A stretch of 14,044 bases of DNA from an uncultured Atopostipes sp. (lineage in GTDB: Bacteria > Bacillota > Bacilli > Lactobacillales > Carnobacteriaceae_A). Numbering within the stretch: the stretch's first letter is position 1; each line of letters starts with the position of its first letter. The position numbers and the translations under genes are program-made. Of the stretch, positions 1 to 6,966 are shown piece after piece. Where the stretch lies: the NCBI GenBank assembly GCA_910588235.1, contig CAJUOQ010000046.1, forward strand, positions 1 through 14,044, given 5' to 3'. The notes below the pieces were generated by a model that had not been told where the DNA came from, did not search any database, and saw only the letters and a list, made by a program, of their open reading frames with translations.

Positions 1-88
1 TAGTGAAGTAACCATATCAGAAAGGGGTTCTTTTTTCATCACCTAATGGGTGATGAGGCAAACAAATATAAAAGCTATAAACTCAACG

Positions 89-117
89 TTGACAAAACTT
101 TTTAGAAAAACTATGAA
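89..117 (+). promoter_or_regulatory. Candidate sigma-A promoter of an orphan transcript
   Basis: A perfect -35 box TTGACA (89-94) is followed after 17 bases by TATGAA (112-117), a 4/6 match to the -10 consensus. No convincing gene starts downstream. The next strong signal is an intrinsic terminator at 290-330, so this promoter may drive a short untranslated RNA of about 200 nt. In AT-rich DNA such boxes can occur by chance. Confidence 0.4.
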
Positions 118-123
118 TTATTC

Positions 124-330
124 AGGAACTAGAGAAAAAAATGATATTAATACTATATAAACATATCCTTATCAATCATTGATATGTGTGATCTCCCGAA
201 GTTTTCATAATCAAGAACCGTACACCACGAATTGTGAGCCGAGTCATGAAGCTCACCTGAAACTCCATTAAAAATAATAAATAAGAAACAAAAACACTGA
301 AATTCTTGATGAAAGATCTCAGTGTTTTTT
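124..330 (+). ncRNA. Possible small RNA between promoter and terminator
   Basis: The stretch between the candidate promoter at 89-117 and the terminator at 290-330 shows two further inverted repeats: ACATATC/GATATGT (161-167/181-187) and GTGAGC/GCTCAC (234-239/251-256). The only short frame of note is a 13-codon Ile/Leu-rich one at 141-182 without a good ribosome binding site. I recognise no riboswitch, T-box or known small RNA here. The unit could be a real small RNA, the leader of something lost, or chance. Confidence 0.25.
290..330 (+). terminator. Intrinsic terminator
   Basis: AAAAACACTGA (290-300) pairs with TCAGTGTTTTT (319-329), and a T run follows on the plus strand. The inner bases TCTT/AAGA can add four pairs. 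The A-rich 5' arm means it could also act on minus-strand transcripts. Confidence 0.75.
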
Positions 331-660
331 AATTTGTCTTCCTAAATGAGCTTCTCATATTAATATTTATTGTAATGCGAAACCATTTTGAGATAGATTG
401 TATATAAGTTGAAAAAATAAATGTTTATACAGAAAATATACTATTCTGAAGTTGATTGTGATATTTCCTTTGTGAGTTTAGTTCAGTATTTAATGTCCAA
501 AGGGTTAGCTGACATCTTTCACTAATGCCGAGTGTTTTAAAGACTGTAGACAGAAAAGTTACTGATGGCAATGGTGTTGATTCAGCATTAACATAACTGT
601 TTGTTTGCTATAATCTCCGAGTAGTATATGGAAAAATAATAGATGAAAAATTAAAAATAC
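331..660. other. AT-rich stretch without a recognisable gene
   Basis: All frames are interrupted and no ribosome binding site precedes a usable start. A 22-codon frame at 525-593 (ATG to TAA) is the longest coherent piece, but it has no Shine-Dalgarno sequence. A perfect TATAAT at 609-614 lacks a well-spaced -35 box. The stretch reads like decayed accessory DNA. Confidence 0.5.
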
Positions 661-721
661 TTAAACTAACTACTAATCAAGGTTACAATAAGGTAAATTA
701 TGTAGTAGAGGATATAACCTT
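661..721 (+). promoter_or_regulatory. Candidate promoter and operator of the HTH-TPR regulator
   Basis: TTAAAC (661-666), 17 bases, then TACAAT (684-689) form a plausible promoter about 75 bases before the regulator start. A 7-bp inverted repeat AAGGTTA/TAACCTT (679-685/715-721) brackets the -10 box and the probable transcription start. That would suit autoregulation by the downstream protein. The -35 box is poor (3/6), so this is tentative. Confidence 0.3.
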
Positions 722-762
722 TCTGTATAGATAAAAATAACATCATATTACGGAGGCCAAAA

Positions 763-1673
763 ATGATTGATGGAAAAAAATAAAAAAGAAAAGAAAAGAA
801 TTGGGTTTTAGTCAAAAAGATTTAGCAAAAGGTATTTGTACACAAGGAATCATAAGTAAAATTGAAAGAAATGAACTAAATCCTTCAGAAGATTTACTAG
901 AAAGAATCACCCAAAAATTGAATATTGATAAAAACGAGTTACAAATGAGTAGAATCATTTTTAATAGAGAAGAAGAAATTAATACATTAAAAAATATGGC
1001 TATTGAATTTCATAGAAAAAAAGAATATCATTCAATTCCAATATTAATTTCTCAAAATAAAGAATTAGTATCTGAATCTATAAAGTACTCTAATCATTAT
1101 GAAGTTTTCTTTAAATGGTTGGATGCAGAGATGAAATATCATTTAGAAGGAAGACCAAAAGAGGCAATTAAAATTCTCAATGATTTAAGAACGGAAGTTG
1201 AAGATATAGATGATGAACTAAAAGCCCATGTAATGATTAGTTTAGGAGCCATGAATTATATTATTCAAGAAAATAATCTAAGCATTGAAATATATAAAGA
1301 AGCTGAAAAGTACATTAATGAAAGTATACACTTTAAAACACAAGTACGATTTTTTTATAATTTTTCATTAGTATTGACTCGAAAAGGGTTCTACAATAAG
1401 TCATTATTAAAATGTACCGAAGCAATTGATATTCTAATAAAAAATGAGTCTATATACCTACTAGGTTATTTATATTACCAACTTGGATATGTATATAGTG
1501 ATCAGAAAAAATATGATGAAGCACTTGAAGCATATCACATTGCTTTGGCAATCTTCAAAGTAGAAAACACTGTAAAGATGATTGCTATGACAAAATTAGA
1601 AATAGAAGAAATAGATAGTAGCATAAGTGATGATATTAAGATGGATGAAACAACCAATAAAGATTTGGCGTAA
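763..1673 (+). CDS. Rgg/PlcR-like HTH-TPR transcriptional regulator, frameshifted at codon 6
   Basis: The protein has an N-terminal Cro/C1-type helix-turn-helix (GFSQKDLAKG to KIERNELNPS) followed by an all-helical region with TPR-like repeats over the last half (for example YYQLGYVYSDQKKYDEALEA). This is the plan of peptide-sensing Rgg/PlcR-type regulators. The best start is ATG 763 with CGGAGG at 751-756, but that frame hits TAA at 781 after M-I-D-G-K-K. One extra A in the A7 run 774-780, or a -1 slip on A_AAA_AAA, restores MIDGKKIKKKRKELGFSQ, the expected first helix, and gives about 303 aa. Without the shift, translation could start only at TTG 801, which lacks a clear ribosome binding site and removes helix 1. 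It may therefore be a pseudogene, a slippage-expressed gene or a sequencing error. No cognate pheromone gene was identified. Its AT-rich codon use suggests acquisition. Confidence 0.75.
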
Positions 1674-1717
1674 TAATCCCTTTACTTATAAAAAATGGGG
1701 TTGAGACAAAAGCCTCC

Positions 1718-1760
1718 AAAAAACGACGAGAAATACATTAACTATTTCTGGTCGTTTTTT
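1718..1760 (+). terminator. Strong terminator, likely bidirectional
   Basis: AAAAAACGAC (1718-1727) pairs with GTCGTTTTTT (1751-1760), and the inner arms AGAAATA/TATTTCT (1729-1735/1743-1749) extend the stem across one G/G mismatch. A-rich and T-rich flanks on either side allow function on both strands. It closes the regulator transcript 45 bases after its stop. The preceding GTTGAGACAAAAGCC resembles sequences I associate with dispersed intergenic repeats in lactic acid bacteria, though I could not verify this. Confidence 0.85.
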
Positions 1761-2185
1761 ACTATGTACAATAAGGCAGATAAAAAAAGCTCCCTAATAC
1801 AATATTAGCAGCGACACTAAATATTAAAGAGTACAATATACTATGATTCAAACTTTACTACCATTAGAATTTTTTACAAAAATCATTCATACTAAACTTT
1901 GTGCATATTATAAGTATTATGTACTTTACTTGTTAGGAGTCGGTTACTCAAATCAAGTATTGCATAATAGCATATTGAATAGAATATATTTCTAATATTA
2001 AGAATATATACTTGATATTATTTTTTGATTAGTATAAGATTAATTAAATATATTTTTTATTATATTCGATACATTAAAAAGTATATATATTAGAAAAACT
2101 TATAACCATCATAAATAAGTAAATATTACCAATCTGTTTATACATATTATTTTAACGAAGGATTAAGTGGTTGTAAATTAAATTA
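1761..2185. other. Very AT-rich gene-poor stretch left of the IS element
   Basis: Stops interrupt almost every frame and long A/T runs dominate, especially 1975-2110. I see no RNA gene or repeat array. The only open frame of note is the weak 50-codon one at 1843-1995, listed separately. The left flank of the IS element does not match its right flank. Confidence 0.5.
1843..1995 (+). CDS. Doubtful small ORF, 50 aa
   Basis: A 50-codon ATG-to-TAA frame encodes a peptide rich in Tyr, Leu and Ile with a hydrophobic centre (YYKYYVLYLLGVGY). The only candidate ribosome binding site is AAAGAG about 11 bases upstream, which is weak. It follows the HTH-TPR regulator and its terminator, so a linked peptide gene is conceivable. 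However, it does not look like a typical short pheromone precursor, and it may be a chance frame in AT-rich DNA. I do not recognise it. Confidence 0.15.
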   Translation: MIQTLLPLEFFTKIIHTKLCAYYKYYVLYLLGVGYSNQVLHNSILNRIYF

Positions 2186-2211
2186 AGTCAAGTCCATAAT
2201 CTTGTGTAAAA
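2186..2211 (+). repeat. Left terminal inverted repeat of the IS256-like element
   Basis: The sequence around AAGTCCATAATCTTGTG matches the inverted right end at 20 of 26 positions. The outermost four bases (AGTC) diverge from the GATA at the other end, so the exact left boundary is uncertain by a few bases. Confidence 0.75.
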
Positions 2212-2236
2212 TACTATACAATGTTTCAACGTTCTC

Positions 2237-3409
2237 TTACTGATCAAACTTAATATATTTTCTTGTAGAGCTGAGCCATTCGTCATGCGTGTCCATAAGG
2301 ACAGCACCAATTAACCGATTAGCTGATGCACGGTTAGGAAAGATACGAATAATCTTTTCTCTTCGTCGTACTTCTTGATTCAATCGTTCAAGAAGATTCG
2401 TGCTTTTCAGCCTATTGTGACCATGGCCGATAACTGTATATTGAAAGGCATCTTCGAAGCCATTATCCAAGATCTCACAAGCTTTTGTGTATTTGGTTTG
2501 GTCGATATAGTCGGCAATGAGGCGATTTTTAGCGTCTCGTGCTAAGTCGATATCTGTGAACTTAAAGATAGCCTTCACCGCCTCTCGAAAAGGTTTTGAG
2601 TTTTTCTTGGGAATGGTCGTAAAGATATTCCTTAAGAAGTGCACTTGACATCTTTGCCAACTTGCGTTGGTAAATGATTTACGAATCGCAGAGACTAATC
2701 CTTTATGAGCATCAGAAATGATGAGTTCAGTTCCTTGTAAGCCGCGTTCCTTGAGGTATTCAAAGAAGATAGACCAGGTGTCGTCACTTTCTTCATTTTG
2801 AATCATGAAGCCAATGACTTCGCGATCACCATCTTTGGTTATTCCAATCGCAATATGACAGCTTTTAGAAAGCACTCGATGGTCCTCACGGACTTTTATG
2901 TAGAGAACATCTGTCATCAGATAAGGATAATTCATCCCTGAGAGTGAACGATTCTGCCATTCGTTGACCATTGGGTCTAGCTGTTCAGTGAGGCTGGAAA
3001 CAAAGGATTTTGATACAGATTTTCCGCAAAGTTCTTCAACGATTTTAGAGACTTTACGAGTAGAAACACCCGAAACATACATCTCCAGCATGGAAGCAAG
3101 CAGTGCTTTTTCATTTCGCTGATAACGTTCAAACACCGTCGGTGAGAATTCACCGTCACGTGTTCTTGGCACTTTTAATTCAAGTGTTCCTACACGAGTC
3201 GTAAAATCTCGCTCATAGTATCCATTTCTTTGACTCTGACGACTGTCGGATCGTTCGTAATCATCAGCTTGAATGTATTCTGTTCGCTGGTTTTCCATCA
3301 ATTGATTGAATACTGTAGTCAAAATGTTTTTAGACACATCATCTTTTACCGAATGTTCAATAATACTTTGAACCTCTTCACTGTTCAGTGTAAAATGTAC
3401 TTGGGTCAT
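2237..3409 (-). CDS. IS256-family transposase (Mutator type, DDE)
   Basis: This 390-aa transposase catalyses copy-out/paste-in movement of the surrounding element. The catalytic residues fall at D167 (LMTDVLYIKV), D233 (ISDAHKGLVSA) and E341 (NLLERLNQEVRRR), the same positions as in IS256, and the family signature WQRCQVHFLRN lies just after D233. An upstream in-frame ATG at 3448 exists, but the start at 3409 is chosen because AGGAGG precedes it and MTQVHFTL is a usual family N-terminus. The reading frame is complete, so the element is probably active. TACAAT upstream could be its -10 box, but the -35 is poor. Confidence 0.95.
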   Translation of the reverse strand: MTQVHFTLNSEEVQSIIEHSVKDDVSKNILTTVFNQLMENQRTEYIQADDYERSDSRQSQRNGYYERDFTTRVGTLELKVPRTRDGEFSPTVFERYQRNEKALLASMLEMYVSGVSTRKVSKIVEELCGKSVSKSFVSSLTEQLDPMVNEWQNRSLSGMNYPYLMTDVLYIKVREDHRVLSKSCHIAIGITKDGDREVIGFMIQNEESDDTWSIFFEYLKERGLQGTELIISDAHKGLVSAIRKSFTNASWQRCQVHFLRNIFTTIPKKNSKPFREAVKAIFKFTDIDLARDAKNRLIADYIDQTKYTKACEILDNGFEDAFQYTVIGHGHNRLKSTNLLERLNQEVRRREKIIRIFPNRASANRLIGAVLMDTHDEWLSSTRKYIKFDQ

Positions 3410-3483
3410 ATAAAGTCCTCCTAGGTATGTTTTTGTGGTTAAAAACATTGTACCGTAAAAGGGCTCTTACATGGCCTTTTATC

Positions 3484-3509
3484 TTTTACACAATTATATG
3501 GACTTTATC
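3484..3509 (-). repeat. Right terminal inverted repeat of the IS256-like element
   Basis: Read inward on the minus strand it begins GATAAAGTCC and continues through TTGTGTAAAA, the typical IS256-family terminus. It pairs with 2186-2211. Confidence 0.85.
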
Positions 3510-3690
3510 AGATAGCATATTATATTTTATTATCATGACATTGCTTTATTTAGGAAATATTTTCTTAGTATTTAACTTCTTGGCAAGAACAAATACGTTG
3601 CTAGTGTTAGCTATTTCTTTATTAATTGCTATGAGCAGTCATAGATTTGCTAACTGGTTGATTAAGCTCATTTTCATAGACAGTTACTAA
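3510..3690 (+). pseudogene. Truncated membrane-protein gene, C-terminal remnant
   Basis: An open frame enters from inside the IS end and continues for about 60 codons to a TAA at 3688. The part outside the IS encodes two hydrophobic segments (ILYFIIMTLLYLGNIFLVF and LLVLAISLLIAM) and a short basic tail ending LIKLIFIDSY. I read it as the 3' end of an integral membrane protein gene cut by the IS. No matching 5' part is found left of the element, whose flank is full of stops. The rest was therefore lost or moved. The family cannot be named from this fragment. Confidence 0.5.
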
Positions 3691-3745
3691 ATATTCTTTA
3701 CTTAATAAAGGGTTTTGGTAGAAATGAACATAAATTTTTGTTACA

Positions 3746-3774
3746 TTGAAACTAACGATGTAAGCGTTTAACAT
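3746..3774 (+). promoter_or_regulatory. Promoter with overlapping cre-like (CcpA) site
   Basis: TTGAAA (3746-3751), 17 bases, and TAACAT (3769-3774) precede the aldehyde dehydrogenase gene. Overlapping the spacer and -10 is ATGTAAGCGTTTAACAT (3758-3774), which resembles the catabolite-responsive element consensus TGWAANCGNTNWCA but carries one extra base in the right half. If functional, CcpA would repress this promoter while preferred sugars are present. Confidence 0.45.
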
Positions 3775-3802
3775 TTAGTTAAATTTGAGGAGGATTTTAT
3801 TA

Positions 3803-5227
3803 ATGGCTTATCAAACAGTCAATCCGTACACGAATGAAGTCGTCAAAGAATATCCAGATGCGACCGATCAACAATTAGAAGATGCGTTGCAAAAGGGCCA
3901 TGAATTATATGAAACGTTTAGAGAACAGGATGTCACAGAACGAGCAGACATGCTACGTCAAGTAGCAGCGAAAATCCGTGAGCGTTCGGATGAGATGGCA
4001 CGTCAACTTACAATTGAAATGGGTAAATTATTACCGGAGGCAGAAGGTGAAGTTGAATTATGTGCGATCATTGCAGAATGGTATGCAGAGAATGGGCCAG
4101 AGATGTTGGCGCCCGAAGAAATTGAAACAGGAGCCAATGGAACGGCAGAAGTTCACTATCAATCAACCGGTGTAATTATGATGGTTGAGCCATGGAATTT
4201 CCCATATTACCAGATTATGCGTGTCTTTGCACCGAACTTTTTAGTTGGAAATCCGATGGTCTTAAAACACGCTTCCAACACTCCGGGATCCGCGCAGCTA
4301 ATGGCTGACGTGATTTTAGAAGCGGGTACACCTGAAGGTTCATTAACGAACTTATTCTTAGATTATGACCAAGTGGCCGATGCGATTGCCGATCCTCGTG
4401 TTCAAGGCGCTGCTTTAACGGGTTCTGAACGTGGTGGAAAATCGATCGCGACCACAGCCGGAGAGAATTTGAAACAAACAACGTTAGAATTAGGCGGTAT
4501 GGATCCTTTCCTTGTGTTATCAGACGCAGATATGGACCAGGTAGCCGATATTGCTTGGCGTTCACGGATCTATAACGCAGGGCAAGAATGTACTTCTTCT
4601 AAACGTTTTATTGTGATGGAAGATGTCTATGACGAGTTTGTCGAACGCCTAAAAGATAATTTCAGTAAGTTAAAACCAGGCGATCCACTCGATCCTGAAA
4701 CGACTTTAGCGCCGATGAATACGAAGGACGCGAAAGAAGAATTACAAGATCAAGTCGATGAAGCCATTGAAGCAGGGGCTCAAGTGGTCTATGGGAATGA
4801 AGAATATGACTTAGAAGGACAATTCTTTATGCCAACGATCTTAACAGATATCGATCGTGATAACCCAGTCCATAAAACGGAACTATTTGGTCCGGTCGCC
4901 GTTGTTTATAAAGTTGCTTCAGAAGAAGAGGCGATCGAATTGGCGAACGATTCTCCTTACGGTTTAGGAGGCATTGTCTTTGCGGGAGATGCCGATCATG
5001 GTGCAGAAGTTGCGGAGAAGATCGAAACCGGTATGGTGTTTGTCAATAACATCCGCTATTCTTTACCTGAATTACCATTCGGAGGCGTTAAACGGTCAGG
5101 TTACGGGCGAGAAATGAGTCGTACCGGTCTGATGGCATTTGTCAATGAGAAATTAATCATTAAAGCAGAAGAACCAGATATGGATAATTTAGCAGGCGGT
5201 TTAATCGCCACCCAAGATCTCGATTAA
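3803..5227 (+). CDS. NAD(P)-dependent aldehyde dehydrogenase, succinate-semialdehyde type
   Basis: This 474-aa cytoplasmic enzyme oxidises an aldehyde to the acid. Within the aldehyde dehydrogenase superfamily it is most like the short Sad/YneI-type succinate-semialdehyde dehydrogenases. Visible hallmarks are the PWNFP motif with the oxyanion Asn132, the cofactor Lys155 in VLKHAS, the base Glu229 in LELGG, the nucleophile Cys263 in GQECTSS and Glu360 in ELFGPV. The start at 3803 is preceded by GAGGAGG (3787-3793) at 9 bases. An upstream in-frame start at 3785 overlaps that site and is rejected. The gene is alone before a strong terminator and sits under a cre-like promoter, so catabolite control is likely. 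The true substrate is not decided by sequence: glycolaldehyde or other small aldehydes are possible, and no GABA aminotransferase is adjacent. Confidence 0.9.
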   Translation: MAYQTVNPYTNEVVKEYPDATDQQLEDALQKGHELYETFREQDVTERADMLRQVAAKIRERSDEMARQLTIEMGKLLPEAEGEVELCAIIAEWYAENGPEMLAPEEIETGANGTAEVHYQSTGVIMMVEPWNFPYYQIMRVFAPNFLVGNPMVLKHASNTPGSAQLMADVILEAGTPEGSLTNLFLDYDQVADAIADPRVQGAALTGSERGGKSIATTAGENLKQTTLELGGMDPFLVLSDADMDQVADIAWRSRIYNAGQECTSSKRFIVMEDVYDEFVERLKDNFSKLKPGDPLDPETTLAPMNTKDAKEELQDQVDEAIEAGAQVVYGNEEYDLEGQFFMPTILTDIDRDNPVHKTELFGPVAVVYKVASEEEAIELANDSPYGLGGIVFAGDADHGAEVAEKIETGMVFVNNIRYSLPELPFGGVKRSGYGREMSRTGLMAFVNEKLIIKAEEPDMDNLAGGLIATQDLD

Positions 5228-5243
5228 AAAAAGTTGATCAATC

Positions 5244-5290
5244 AGCTGCTAGCATCCTTTCGAGTGATGTTGGCAGCTTTTTGTTTTTCT
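5244..5290 (+). terminator. Intrinsic terminator after the aldehyde dehydrogenase gene
   Basis: A 13-bp stem pairs 5244-5256 (AGCTGCTAGCATC) with 5266-5278 through two G/T wobbles, and a T-rich tail follows. It ends just before the ribosome binding site of the next gene, so readthrough or a promoter hidden in the hairpin must feed that gene. Confidence 0.85.
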
Positions 5291-5337
5291 TAAAAGGAGT
5301 AAATGAAAGCAAGAATATAAGTATAGGAGCAGTCGAA

Positions 5338-6093
5338 GTGACAGAACATAAATTCACGCTTTATAATTTAAATACGCATCAACTTATAGAACAGCAATTA
5401 ATCCATGAGTTGAAAAAGGGGCTCCCAGGGTCGCTAACGTTGCAGGCTTATAATTTTTCGCGAGCAGGCAACAGTCTATATGCGCTATTAAGACGGAAAC
5501 AAGCGGCAGATTCATTTGAATGGTTGACTTTGCGCTTGGCCGATCATCCTTTATGGTTGAAAGAAGCCCAACAACTGTTCATCAATTTTGGGAATCCGGC
5601 TGATCTAAAAGGAATCGCTCAAAAAGTTGCTCATTTATTTAAACAGCCAGCGGTTAATGATTATTTTTACAAATTGTCTTCTTTAGAGATCGCTGTTTTA
5701 CAATTTTTAGATGCTTGTCAAAAAGAAGGTATGATCTGGGCCATTCGATTACCGTCAGAAGTGTTTGCGGCGCGGAAGCAGTTAACCTTTGATTTAAAAC
5801 AGGATTTTCTAGAAACGGATTTATTCTTGGGGAATCGCAATAATCTGAATACCTTATTATTGCCAGTAGAAGCTAAGAAATACCAAGCTGAACTCGGCCT
5901 ACTATTTGGTAGGAATTTATTATTTTCTCAGTTTGCTCGAGGCGACTTGTTACGCTTATTGCCGACCAACCAATGGATTCAACCATTGATTGAATATGGT
6001 AAAGATCAAACGCAGGACTGGCAGGAACAAATCGCCAGTGAATATGGGAAACAGTTGCTAGAAGTTTATGAAAAAGGGAAGAAGGACTCTTAA
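5338..6093 (+). CDS. Unrecognised 251-aa cytoplasmic protein
   Basis: I do not recognise this family. The start chosen is GTG 5338, with AGGAG at 5325-5329 eight bases upstream, giving a protein beginning MTEHKFTLYNLNTHQLIEQQ. A frame start at TTG 5281 lies inside the terminator T run and is unlikely. The sequence has no signal peptide or membrane segment. It is rich in Leu, Gln and aromatic residues and mostly helical in character (for example LRLADHPLWLKEAQQLF and SSLEIAVLQFLDACQKEG), with no obvious catalytic motif. A five-codon frame (ATG 5303 to TAA 5320) with its own AAAAGGAG lies just upstream and might be a coupling leader. The gene follows the aldehyde dehydrogenase terminator with little room for its own promoter. 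Confidence 0.75.
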   Translation: MTEHKFTLYNLNTHQLIEQQLIHELKKGLPGSLTLQAYNFSRAGNSLYALLRRKQAADSFEWLTLRLADHPLWLKEAQQLFINFGNPADLKGIAQKVAHLFKQPAVNDYFYKLSSLEIAVLQFLDACQKEGMIWAIRLPSEVFAARKQLTFDLKQDFLETDLFLGNRNNLNTLLLPVEAKKYQAELGLLFGRNLLFSQFARGDLLRLLPTNQWIQPLIEYGKDQTQDWQEQIASEYGKQLLEVYEKGKKDS

Positions 6094-6117
6094 ATTTTTA
6101 AAAAATAGCAGGATTAA

Positions 6118-6153
6118 AAAAAGGAGTTATCTGCTTTGAGATAACTCCTTTTT
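6118..6153. terminator. Bidirectional terminator between convergent genes
   Basis: AAAAAGGAGTTATCT (6118-6132) pairs perfectly over 15 bp with AGATAACTCCTTTTT (6139-6153) around a 6-base loop. A runs and T runs on both sides serve the plus-strand gene ending at 6093 and the minus-strand transporter operon ending at 6190. Confidence 0.9.
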
Positions 6154-6189
6154 GTTTATATATTTTCTTTAAGCCAACAAAGCATCACA

Positions 6190-6966
6190 TTAGTCCTTGT
6201 TATTGTTTAACTTTAATTCTGCGCGTTCACTAAAGAACGTCTGATAAGCAAAGTAAGTAGCAATAAAGACGGTGATACTTGCGGCCGCAATCATGACAAA
6301 CATGACCATGATCTGATACAAAATAGCTTTTGTTGGTGTTACGCCTGCAAAGAGGAGTCCCGTCATCATCCCTGGTAAAGAGACGAGCCCCATTGTTTTG
6401 GCTTGGTCGATCGTCGGGATTAATCCTTCAGAAATCGTCTGTCGAATCAGGCCAAGCGACGCTTCTCGGGGCGTGGCTCCTAAAGCAAGTCTTTCTTGGA
6501 CACGTTGGTAATTGTCCGTAAAAAAGTTGACTAAGTTCGAGTAAGCAACGCCGACCGCTGACATTGAATTTCCAACGATCATCCCTGTAATCGGAATGAC
6601 TTGTGAAGGGACAAATTTCAATGAACCAGAAAATAATAGAACACCTAAAATAATTACCGTTGTAATCCCGATGGAGATGAGCGCGATACGAAAACTATTT
6701 TCAATATTCTCACCTCTTTTGGAAGCATTCCAGGAAGCATTTAAAATAATGATCAGGATCGCCAGCAGACTGACATAAATACTATCTATATCAAATATTT
6801 TGGTCAACACAAAGCCAGCAATACTTAACTGAATAAATGCTCTTAAAGCAGCGACAATAATGTCTTTCCCAAACCCTAACTCTTCTTTATAAGAAATAAA
6901 TAAACTCAGTAAAACTAAGACAGAAGTAAAAAGCAATGATAAAGGAGTTATTTGTAAATCACTCAT
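6190..6966 (-). CDS. FetB-like ABC transporter permease (UPF0014), second paralog
   Basis: This 258-aa integral membrane protein of the UPF0014/FetB (YbbM) family has the usual family length. It has about seven hydrophobic segments and the conserved cytoplasmic stretches AALRAFIQLSIAGFVL, GMIVGNSMSA and ALGATPREAS, the last being a likely contact to the ATPase. In Escherichia coli FetAB exports iron and protects against peroxide stress, so metal export is the likely role here. The start ATG overlaps the end of the preceding permease gene by 8 bases (ATGAGTGA), indicating translational coupling. It is a clear paralog of that gene, so the pair may form a heterodimer. A bidirectional terminator follows. 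Confidence 0.88.
   Translation of the reverse strand: MSDLQITPLSLLFTSVLVLLSLFISYKEELGFGKDIIVAALRAFIQLSIAGFVLTKIFDIDSIYVSLLAILIIILNASWNASKRGENIENSFRIALISIGITTVIILGVLLFSGSLKFVPSQVIPITGMIVGNSMSAVGVAYSNLVNFFTDNYQRVQERLALGATPREASLGLIRQTISEGLIPTIDQAKTMGLVSLPGMMTGLLFAGVTPTKAILYQIMVMFVMIAAASITVFIATYFAYQTFFSERAELKLNNNKD

Larger units (their letters stand above)
2186..3509 (-). mobile_element. IS256-family insertion sequence, apparently complete
   Basis: The element spans 1324 bp, the length known for IS256, and contains one intact transposase gene on the minus strand. Imperfect 26-bp terminal inverted repeats lie at 2186-2211 and 3484-3509. Both contain AAGTCCATA and TTGTGTAAAA and they agree at 20 of 26 positions. 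The right end reads GATAAAGTCC inward, as in IS256. The 8-bp target duplication expected for the family is not visible: the flanks are TTAAATTA on the left and AGATAGCA on the right. This suggests recombination or deletion after insertion. Confidence 0.85.

Noticed and set aside
36..56. Hairpin TCATCACC/GGTGATGA near the left edge as a terminator
   Set aside because: The T run lies before the stem on the plus strand and an A run follows it on the minus strand, so neither direction has the required 3' U tract.
185..256. Group II intron 5' end or domain V remnant in the left region (GTGTGATC, GAACCGTACACC)
   Set aside because: The resemblance is limited to short stretches and cannot be folded into a 34-nt domain V. 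An intrinsic terminator follows instead.
525..593. 22-codon ORF in the AT-rich left region
   Set aside because: No ribosome binding site, no context and no recognisable similarity. It is likely chance or gene decay.
4215..4565. 116-codon minus-strand frame inside the aldehyde dehydrogenase gene
   Set aside because: It overlaps a fully conserved catalytic gene, has no ribosome binding site and no recognisable motif.
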